DNA of 64,000 bases from Limnohabitans sp. 2KL-1 (GTDB taxonomy: Bacteria > Pseudomonadota > Gammaproteobacteria > Burkholderiales > Burkholderiaceae_C): the NCBI RefSeq assembly GCF_003063435.1, contig NZ_NESL01000003.1:310001-374000 (forward strand), given 5' to 3'. The notes beneath the pieces are model-generated. The model was not told the DNA's origin. It did not search any database and worked only from the letters and a program-made list of their open reading frames with translations. Numbering within the stretch: position 1 is the first letter of the stretch; each line of letters begins with the position of its first letter. Below, piece after piece: positions 57,952-64,000 of this stretch. The position numbers and the translations under genes were made by a program.

Positions 57952-58926
57952 ATGCAACGTCGTGCCCTTCACCTCAGCCTGTTGGCTGGCCTGCTCGCTG
58001 TTTCCGGTTTTGTGTCCGCCCAAACGAAATGGGACCTGCCCGCCGCTTACCCGGCCACCAACTTCCACTCGGTCAACATGACCCAGTTTGCAGCCGACGT
58101 GGACAAAGCCACCGCAGGCAAACTGAAAATCACGGTGCATGCCAACGCTTCCCTCTTCAAGGCCCCTGAGATCAAGCGTGCCGTGCAAGGCGGTCAGGCC
58201 CAGCTGGGCGAAATTTTGCTGGTCAATTTCCAGAACGAATGGCAACCCTTTGGCGCGGACGGCCTGCCCTTTTTGGCCGACAGCTACGACGAATCCATGA
58301 AGCTCTACAAGGCCCAAAAGCCGCTGCTGGACAAGAAGCTGGCCGAGCAAGGCATGATGCTTTTGTACTCGGTGGCCTGGCCTCCGCAAGGCATTTACAG
58401 CAAAAAACCCATCAACAGCGCAGCCGACCTCAAGGGCATCAAGTGGCGCGCCTACAGCCCCACCACCGCCAAGATTGCTGAACTGGTTGGCGCTCAGCCT
58501 GTGACGGTGCAAGCGGCCGAGTTCTCGCAGGCCCTGGCCACAGGCGTGGTCGAGTCGACCATGACCTCGGGTGCAACGGGCGTGGACAGCAAGCTGTATG
58601 AACACCTCAAGTACTACTACGACGTGCAGGCTTGGTTGCCCAAAAACGCTGTGATCGCCAACAAAAAAGCTTTTGACGCGCTGGACAAGCCCACCCAAGA
58701 CGCCTTGCTCAAAGCGGCTGCTGTGGCCGAAACCCGGGGCTGGGCCGAATCACGCAAGGTCAACACCACCACTCTGGAAACCCTCAAGGCCAATGGCATG
58801 ACGGTGGCTCCTCCTTCGGCGCAACTCAAAGCCGACATGAAGAAGGTGGGCGACACCATCATGAAGGAATGGCTGGAAAAGTCCGGGGCTGAAGGCAAAG
58901 CCATCGTCGATGCGTTCAACCGCTGA
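57952..58926 (+). CDS. TRAP transporter solute receptor, DctP family
   Basis: This 324-residue periplasmic receptor has signal peptide MQRRALHLSLLAGLLAVSGFVSA, cleaved before QTKWDLPAAYP, then FHSVNMTQFAADVDKATAGKLKITVHANASLFKAPEIKRAVQGGQAQLGE and the conserved IKWRAYSPTTAKIAELVGAQPVTVQAAEFSQALATGVVES. The Arg in KWRAYS and the surrounding segment is the usual carboxylate-binding region, so an organic acid is likely. A caggag box precedes the ATG at 57952. It is the first of three TRAP genes. Confidence 0.95.
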   Translation: MQRRALHLSLLAGLLAVSGFVSAQTKWDLPAAYPATNFHSVNMTQFAADVDKATAGKLKITVHANASLFKAPEIKRAVQGGQAQLGEILLVNFQNEWQPFGADGLPFLADSYDESMKLYKAQKPLLDKKLAEQGMMLLYSVAWPPQGIYSKKPINSAADLKGIKWRAYSPTTAKIAELVGAQPVTVQAAEFSQALATGVVESTMTSGATGVDSKLYEHLKYYYDVQAWLPKNAVIANKKAFDALDKPTQDALLKAAAVAETRGWAESRKVNTTTLETLKANGMTVAPPSAQLKADMKKVGDTIMKEWLEKSGAEGKAIVDAFNR

Positions 58927-58930
58927 TCGC

Positions 58931-59440
58931 ATGCGCCGACTGCTCAATGCGATTTATGCCAGCACCGCCGCCCTGGCGGCGCTGTGCATGTGCGGCCTGC
59001 TGTTCATGGTGCTGTTGTCCGTCTTGAGTCGGCAGCTCCATGTGCATGTGCCCGGCACCGATGCCTATGCGGGCTATCTCATGGCCGGGGCGGGCTTTTT
59101 GGCGCTGGCCCACACCTTGAAGCGCGGTGAGCACATCCGCGTGACCTTGGTGCTGGGCATGTTCAAGGGCGCAGCCCGCCGGGGCATGGAAGTGTTCAGC
59201 CTGTCGCTGGCCAGCCTTCTGGCCTGTTTGTTCGCCTTCTACAGCTGCCGCCTGATGTGGCAATCCATCGAGTTTCATGACATCTCGACCGGCAATGACG
59301 CCACGCCTTTGTGGATTCCGCAGCTGGCCATGGCGCTGGGCACGGTGATTTTTGCCTTGGCCTTCGTGGATGAACTGGTGCTGGAAATCCGGGGCGAACG
59401 TACTGCCCCCGACAGCGGCGAGATGCTGCGCAACGAATGA
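58931..59440 (+). CDS. TRAP transporter small permease, DctQ family
   Basis: This 169-residue protein has four membrane segments (ALAALCMCGLLFMVLLSVLSRQL, TDAYAGYLMAGAGFLALAHTL with the family motif around LKRGEHIRV, LASLLACLFAFYSCRLMW, LAMALGTVIFALAFVDELV). The ATG at 58931 lies 4 bp after the receptor stop; an earlier in-frame ATG at 58910 would overlap the receptor. It is the stabilising subunit between receptor and DctM. Confidence 0.93.
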   Translation: MRRLLNAIYASTAALAALCMCGLLFMVLLSVLSRQLHVHVPGTDAYAGYLMAGAGFLALAHTLKRGEHIRVTLVLGMFKGAARRGMEVFSLSLASLLACLFAFYSCRLMWQSIEFHDISTGNDATPLWIPQLAMALGTVIFALAFVDELVLEIRGERTAPDSGEMLRNE

Positions 59441-59446
59441 CTCGCC

Positions 59447-60748
59447 ATGAATGACTTGATGATCACGGGGCTGCTGGTCCTGACCTTGTTTTTTATTTTG
59501 GGCAGTGGCGTGTGGATTGGCCTCACGCTCTCGGGCGTGGCTTGGGTGGGCATGCAAATGTTTTCCGCCAGACCCGCGGGAGACGCCATGGCCGTGACCA
59601 TCTGGGGCTCGGCATCGAGCTGGACCCTGACGGCCCTGCCGCTGTTCATCTGGATGGGCGAGATTTTGTTTCGCACACGCCTGAGCCAGGACATGTTCAA
59701 AGGCCTGGCCCCTTGGATGCAGGCCCTGCCCGGGCGCTTGCTGCACACCAATGTGGTGGGCTGCGCGATCTTTGCTGCGGTGTCGGGCTCGAGCGCGGCC
59801 ACCTGCGCCACGATCGGCAAGATGACCTTGCCAGAGCTGCAAAAACGCGGCTACCCCGAAGACATGGTCATTGGCACCCTGTCTGGTTCAGGCACCTTGG
59901 GTCTGTTGATCCCGCCATCCATCATCATGATCGTGTACGGCGTGGCGGCCGATGTGTCGATTGCCCAGCTCTTCATCGCCGGGGTCTTGCCCGGTCTGCT
60001 GCTGGCCGGGCTGTTTTCGGGTTACATCATCGTCTGGTCGCTGCGACACCCCGACCAGATCCCGCCGCGTGATGCGCCCATGAGCTTCATGCAGAAACTG
60101 CAGGCATCGAGCAGCCTGATCCCGGTGGTCTTGCTGATTGCGGCAGTGTTGGGGTCTATTTACACCGGCTTTGCCACCGCCACCGAAGCGGCAGCCGTGG
60201 GCGTGGTGGGCTCCTTGGCCTTGTCAGCACTTCAGGGCTCCATGAGCTGGGCCGTATTCAAGGACGCCCTGATGGGGGCCACGCGCCTGTACTGCATGAT
60301 CGCGCTGATTTTGGCGGGGGCTGCATTTTTGACCTTGTCCATGGGCTACATCGGCTTGCCACGCCACTTGGCCGAATGGATCGGCGGGTTGGGTTTGAGT
60401 CCTTTTGCGCTCATCATGGCCCTCATGGTTTTTTTCGTCATCCTCGGTTGCTTTCTGGATGGCATCTCCATGGTGGTGCTGACCATGGGCGTGCTCATGC
60501 CCACGGTGCAAAAAGCAGGCATTGATCCGATCTGGTTTGGCATCTTCGTCGTGTTTGTGGTCGAGATGGCGCAGATCACGCCGCCCGTGGGCTTCAACCT
60601 GTTTGTGCTGCAAGGCATGACGGGCAAACAGCTCCCCTACATTGCCCGGGTGTCCATGCCCATGTTCTTCCTGATGGTGGGCGCGGTGATGCTGATTTAC
60701 TTTGTCCCGGGCATCGTGACCTGGCTGCCCACGCAGATGAAACTCTGA
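59447..60748 (+). CDS. TRAP transporter large permease, DctM family
   Basis: This 433-residue transport subunit has about twelve hydrophobic segments. Typical stretches are ALPLFIWMGEILFRTRLSQDMFKGLAPW, AAVSGSSAATCATIGKMTLPELQKRGYPEDMVIGTLSGSGTLGLLIPPSI and CFLDGISMVVLTMGVLMPTVQKAGIDPIWFGIFVV, and FVVEMAQITPPVGFNLFVLQGMTG. It couples sodium flow to solute uptake. It is the last gene of the operon, followed by a terminator hairpin. Confidence 0.96.
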   Translation: MNDLMITGLLVLTLFFILGSGVWIGLTLSGVAWVGMQMFSARPAGDAMAVTIWGSASSWTLTALPLFIWMGEILFRTRLSQDMFKGLAPWMQALPGRLLHTNVVGCAIFAAVSGSSAATCATIGKMTLPELQKRGYPEDMVIGTLSGSGTLGLLIPPSIIMIVYGVAADVSIAQLFIAGVLPGLLLAGLFSGYIIVWSLRHPDQIPPRDAPMSFMQKLQASSSLIPVVLLIAAVLGSIYTGFATATEAAAVGVVGSLALSALQGSMSWAVFKDALMGATRLYCMIALILAGAAFLTLSMGYIGLPRHLAEWIGGLGLSPFALIMALMVFFVILGCFLDGISMVVLTMGVLMPTVQKAGIDPIWFGIFVVFVVEMAQITPPVGFNLFVLQGMTGKQLPYIARVSMPMFFLMVGAVMLIYFVPGIVTWLPTQMKL

Positions 60749-60778
60749 GCTTGGGGCCAGGTTCATCCTCTATGATTC

Positions 60779-60804
60779 AACCCGTCCCCAGAGGACGGGT
60801 TGTT
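60779..60804 (+). terminator. Terminator-like hairpin between dctM and rdgC
   Basis: The 9-bp perfect stem aacccgtcc/ggacgggtt with a 5-nt loop is followed by a short T-rich stretch (tgttcgttt). Confidence 0.75.
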
Positions 60805-60828
60805 CGTTTGGGACGATAAGGATTGTTT

Positions 60829-61839
60829 GTGTTCAAAAATGTGATGGTTTACCGCATCGGCGAGGGCTTTGCGCCCACACTGGCCGATGTGCAGACGGCG
60901 CTGGAGCCGGTGCAGTTTGTGGAATGTGGCGCGAGCCAGGAAAAGTCGATCGGCTGGGTGCCGCCACGCGGCGAGGCCCACGGCCCGCTGGTCGAGTCGG
61001 TGGCCGGGCAATGGATCATGAAACTCATGATCGAGTCCAAGGCGGTGCCCGGCAATGTGGTGCGCCGCAAGGCCGATGAACGCATCGCCGAGATCGAAGC
61101 GGCCACGGGCCGAAAGCCCGGCAAAAAAGAAAAACGCGACCTGATGGACGACGTGCTGCTGTCCTTGCTGCCGCAGGCTTTTGCGCGCCAGTCCAGCGTG
61201 CTGGTGTGGATGGACCTGGACAACCGCCGACTGGTGCTGAACGCGGGCAGCCAGGGCAAGGCCGACGAAGTCATGTCGGCGCTGATGAACGTGCTGGCAG
61301 GCCTGTCGGTGTCGCTGATCCAGACAGTGACCTCGCCTCAGGCGGCCATGACCCAATGGCTGTTGGCCCCCACCGAAGACGAGTGGCCCGCCGACCTGAC
61401 GGTGGAGCGCGAAACCGTGCTCAAGTCCACTGGCGAAGACGCGGCCAGCGTGCGCTTTACCCGCCACCACCTGGCCAACGACGATGTGCGCAAGCATGTG
61501 ATGGAAGGCAAACTGCCCACGCAACTGGCGCTCAGCTGGGACGGTCGCGTGGCCTTTGTGCTGACCGAGACGCTGCAGCTGAAAAAAGTGCAATACCTCG
61601 ACGGCGTGATGGACGAGTCGGGCACCGACAAGAATGAAGACCGGTTTGACGCCGATGTGGCGCTTTCCACCGGCTTGCTGGGGCCGCTGATCGACAGCCT
61701 GATCGAGGCCTTGGGCGGCGAAATGGAACTGGGCGCAGCTGCGGCTGACCCAGCCATTCCCAACCCGACGCGCACCGTGGTGAACTCGACCGTCGCAACA
61801 GGCGCTGCTGCAGCAGACAACGAAGACCCACCGTTTTAA
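60829..61839 (+). CDS. rdgC: Recombination-associated protein RdgC
   Basis: This 336-residue ring-forming DNA-binding protein modulates RecA. The start is a GTG at 60829, placed 6 bp after aagga; a TTG at 60823 is too close. The N-terminus FKNVMVYRIGEGF and GWVPPRGEAHGPLVESVAGQWIMKLMIESKAVPGNVVRRKADERIAEIEAATGRKPGKKEKRDLMDDVLLSLLPQAFARQ match RdgC well, with SSVLVWMDLDNRRLVLNAGSQGKADEVMSAL after. The last 40 residues are an Ala/Asn-rich tail beyond the core. Confidence 0.96.
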   Translation: MFKNVMVYRIGEGFAPTLADVQTALEPVQFVECGASQEKSIGWVPPRGEAHGPLVESVAGQWIMKLMIESKAVPGNVVRRKADERIAEIEAATGRKPGKKEKRDLMDDVLLSLLPQAFARQSSVLVWMDLDNRRLVLNAGSQGKADEVMSALMNVLAGLSVSLIQTVTSPQAAMTQWLLAPTEDEWPADLTVERETVLKSTGEDAASVRFTRHHLANDDVRKHVMEGKLPTQLALSWDGRVAFVLTETLQLKKVQYLDGVMDESGTDKNEDRFDADVALSTGLLGPLIDSLIEALGGEMELGAAAADPAIPNPTRTVVNSTVATGAAAADNEDPPF

Positions 61840-61873
61840 CCGCCGGTAACCCGAAGCCGAAAGGACCCGCCCC

Positions 61874-62263
61874 ATGCGCACGGTGATCGCGATTTGCCTG
61901 GGTGCTTGTGTGGGGGCGCTCTCGCGCTGGCAGCTGGGCCTGTGGCTCAACCCCGCGCCTGGCAACGCGGGCCTGCTGCCCTGGGGCACGTTGGCGGCCA
62001 ACCTGATCGGCGGTTATTTGGTGGGCTTGTGCGTGGGCGTGTTCCAGCAACTGCCTGAGTTGGACCCGGTGTGGCGACTGGCACTGGTCACTGGCTTTTT
62101 GGGTGCACTGACCACCTTCTCCAGCTTCTCAGCCGAAGTGGTCACCATGCTGCAACAAGGCCGCTTTGCGCTGGCGGCAGGTACGGCCAGCATGCACTTG
62201 TTCGGCTCGCTGGCACTCACGGTGCTGGGGCTCAAAACCGTGGGTCTACTCTGGGCGCGGTGA
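61874..62263 (+). CDS. crcB: Fluoride channel CrcB/Fluc
   Basis: This 129-residue fluoride exporter has four membrane helices. Signatures are CLGACVGALSRWQLGLWL, LPWGTLAANLIGGYLVGLCVGV with the key Asn, TGFLGALTTFSSFSAEVVTML with the Phe/Ser box. No fluoride riboswitch was recognised upstream; only about 34 bp separate it from rdgC. Confidence 0.96.
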   Translation: MRTVIAICLGACVGALSRWQLGLWLNPAPGNAGLLPWGTLAANLIGGYLVGLCVGVFQQLPELDPVWRLALVTGFLGALTTFSSFSAEVVTMLQQGRFALAAGTASMHLFGSLALTVLGLKTVGLLWAR

Positions 62264-62605
62264 TCGAGCAAGGGGCGGGTTTGCAGCGGTTGCTGCCAGT
62301 CGTGATTCGCCATCACTTCTGGGCTTCTCCCCAGTAGCAGTCACTCGAACTCACTAACAACAGCTACTTCGCTGACCGGTTTCAGATGAACAACTGAAAT
62401 TGGAAAAGTTCAGGATCGCAGCAAATAGATGAAAGTCCGCATTCTGTGGATGCAAAAGGGTACTACCGACCAGATGGAGTCAATACCCCAAGCGTCTCCT
62501 TGACCCACTGAACGCGTTTGGTTGACGTGAAGTTCGTGCACACAAAGTCAGTTTATCGCAGGCATAAAAAAGGAAGCTTTTCTGGCACCCCCTCACCACA
62601 CGCAT
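62264..62605. other. Gap of 342 bp between crcB and an enoyl-CoA hydratase
   Basis: The genes on both sides point into this gap. I see no gene, tRNA or clear terminator. A weak A-rich/T-rich hairpin (near 62566-62585) may end the minus-strand transcript. Confidence 0.5.
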
Positions 62606-63418
62606 CTATGGCCGTCGCAGCTTGACAAAATCCACCTGGCGCTTCTCCAGAAAGGCCCCGATGCCCTCCTGCGACTCGTCGGATTCCTGAGAAAGCACCA
62701 TCGAGTGTGCTTCCTGCTCCAGTTGCTCTTCCAGCGTTTGGAAATAAGCATTGCGACAAAGTGACTTGATGCTGGCCATGGCCTGTTGCGGCCCAGTGGC
62801 CAACTGCCTGGCCAGGAGCAAGGCCTGCGCCAAGGCATCGCCGGGTTCTGTCAGCCGATTGACGGCCCCTAGGGCATGCATACGTTCGCCGCTGATGCGC
62901 TCACCCGTCAAGCAAAGCTCCGTCAAGACCTGACGCGATACGAATTCCGCCAGGAAGGCGGTGGCGCCGCCATCAGGCGTCAAACCGACCTTGACGTAGG
63001 CGACAGAGAACACTGCATTTTTGGCCGTCACCAGCATGTCACAGGCCATTGCCAGGGACAGTCCTGCGCCGGCAGCAGCGCCTTCGACTGCAGCAATCAC
63101 GGGCTTTGGGCAATCCCCCACAGCCCGAATCAGGTCGTGCAGCCCTTCGAGTCGCACACGCCGTTGTGCCTGCGTTAACTCCCGGCTTTTGGCCAGTCTG
63201 CGCAGATCGCCACCTGAACAAAAATGCCCACCCTCTCCCGTCAGAACGACTGCGCCGACTGTGGGATCGGTGGCAGCTTCCCGCAATGCAACGGTCATGG
63301 CCTCGTAGTAGCCGGCAGTCAGCGCATTGCGTGCACCCGTGTTGTTGTTGGACAGGATCAATACAGCCCCATCACGCCGAGTCAACAAAGGCGAAGATTC
63401 ATTGAAATCCAATGTCAT
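62606..63418 (-). CDS. Enoyl-CoA hydratase/isomerase (crotonase family, PaaG-like)
   Basis: This 270-residue protein has the oxyanion-hole segments GGHFCSGGDLRRLAK and VEGAAAGAGLSLAMACDMLVT. At the usual catalytic-Glu position it shows GLTPDGGATAFLAEF with Asp, as in PaaG-type isomerases, so hydration is not assured. The C-terminus EESQEGIGAFLEKR-type (SDESQEGIGAFLEKRQ) is typical. It is the downstream partner of the paralogue at 63441, with a gap of 22 bp. Probably a CoA-thioester catabolic pathway; substrate unknown. Confidence 0.92.
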   Translation of the reverse strand: MTLDFNESSPLLTRRDGAVLILSNNNTGARNALTAGYYEAMTVALREAATDPTVGAVVLTGEGGHFCSGGDLRRLAKSRELTQAQRRVRLEGLHDLIRAVGDCPKPVIAAVEGAAAGAGLSLAMACDMLVTAKNAVFSVAYVKVGLTPDGGATAFLAEFVSRQVLTELCLTGERISGERMHALGAVNRLTEPGDALAQALLLARQLATGPQQAMASIKSLCRNAYFQTLEEQLEQEAHSMVLSQESDESQEGIGAFLEKRQVDFVKLRRP

Positions 63419-63440
63419 GTGTTTTTTCCTTTGAAGAGTT

Positions 63441-64000
63441 TCATTGACCGATGAACTGAGCCGGCCGCTTCTCCATGAACGAGCGCATGCCTTCCTTGAA
63501 GTCCTTTGTGCGTGTCAGCTGCAGGAACTGCAAAAAGACATGGTGCACATGGTCATTGAAGCCCTCGGACAAGCCCATCCGCATCAGGCGCTTGGCACTT
63601 TGCACCGCGAGTGGTGCGTTTTGGCAAATGTCATCAACGATCGACATGGCACGGGCCTTCTCCTCCTCGTTTGAAAAGCCGAAGTTCACCAAGCCCAGAT
63701 CCAGACTTTGCTGCAGGTCCAAGTTCTTGCCTGTGAAGATGACTTGTGCGGCCTTTGCCCAACCCAGCATGCGCGGCAAGTACCAGGTGCCGCCCGATTC
63801 CGGCACCACGCCCCGCTTGACGAAGGCAGGCGATAACTTGGCCTGCTGACTCATGATGCGCAGGTCACACCCCAGCGCCAGATCCAGCCCGTATCCCGCT
63901 GCTGAACCGTTGAGAAGACAGATGGTCGGCTTGTCGAGGTTGTGCAGAACCGTAGGCGGCGCGGTGCGCAAGTCCAGATTCACCTGGACCTTGCTGCCCG
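63441..64000 (-). CDS. Enoyl-CoA hydratase paralogue, 5' end outside window
   Basis: The frame stays open to the right edge, so only about 186 C-terminal residues are seen; the GTG at 63983 is not the true start. It has NGSAAGYGLDLALGCDLRIM (oxyanion segment) and FVKRGVVPESGGTWYLPRMLGWAKA, keeping Glu at the catalytic position unlike its neighbour. The C-terminus ends FKEGMRSFMEKRPAQFIGQ. Two crotonase-fold genes in tandem suggest consecutive steps of one acyl-CoA pathway. Confidence 0.92.
   Translation of the reverse strand, partial: GSKVQVNLDLRTAPPTVLHNLDKPTICLLNGSAAGYGLDLALGCDLRIMSQQAKLSPAFVKRGVVPESGGTWYLPRMLGWAKAAQVIFTGKNLDLQQSLDLGLVNFGFSNEEEKARAMSIVDDICQNAPLAVQSAKRLMRMGLSEGFNDHVHHVFLQFLQLTRTKDFKEGMRSFMEKRPAQFIGQ

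Noticed and set aside
61840..61873. Fluoride riboswitch before crcB
   Set aside because: Only about 34 bp lie between rdgC and crcB, too short for the riboswitch, and no pseudoknot pattern was seen.

Overview
The window looks like a chromosomal segment of a betaproteobacterium of the order Burkholderiales, probably family Comamonadaceae. The evidence is the high-GC, Ala/Leu/Gln-rich housekeeping proteins, the block lolB-ispE-tRNA(Gln)-prs-rplY-pth, a Bug-type periplasmic receptor, and the rubrerythrin / Fe-S protein / DUF3501 trio. The genus cannot be fixed from sequence reading alone.

Region 1 (1-22458, all genes on the minus strand) is a cell-surface accessory region. Reading 5' to 3' along transcription it holds: a nucleotidyltransferase-kinase fusion, a second sugar-nucleotidyltransferase, a putative glycosyltransferase, a giant serine-rich secreted protein of about 2777 residues (broken by one apparent single-base deletion), a complete type I secretion system (ABC, HlyD-like, TolC-like), a strongly AT-rich pair (GT2-GT4 double glycosyltransferase and an AlgX-like SGNH protein), an IS5-type transposase remnant, and a polysaccharide-cluster gene cut at its 5' end. 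The natural reading is a type I-secreted adhesin with a long polyserine stalk, made beside enzymes that could glycosylate it or build a surface glycan.

Region 2 (22459-25188) holds an intact IS1634-family element (22860-24798, terminal inverted repeats, 6-bp target duplication GGCACG) inserted in a small reading frame. Next to it is a CAU-anticodon tRNA gene split by a 203-nt group I intron closely resembling the Azoarcus tRNA-Ile intron.

Region 3 (25189-51777) is a conserved core segment: hrcA / nadK-recN-rapZ; mutM-mutY facing a TPR protein, lolB and ispE; tRNA-Gln, prs, rplY, pth; ferredoxin; PHP phosphoesterase, DMT transporter, Sua5-family protein; DUF3501 / Fe-S protein / rubrerythrin; valS, galU; tusA-like, NUDIX, cysM; tRNA-Leu; hslR; an epimerase-like SDR protein; and a 2Fe-2S flavin reductase.

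Region 4 (51947-64000) carries transport and catabolism: a Bug receptor, a ComEA-like HhH protein, a fused 5-oxoprolinase/hydantoinase, a MarR-like regulator divergent from a three-gene TRAP transporter, rdgC, crcB and two enoyl-CoA hydratase paralogues, the second cut by the window edge.
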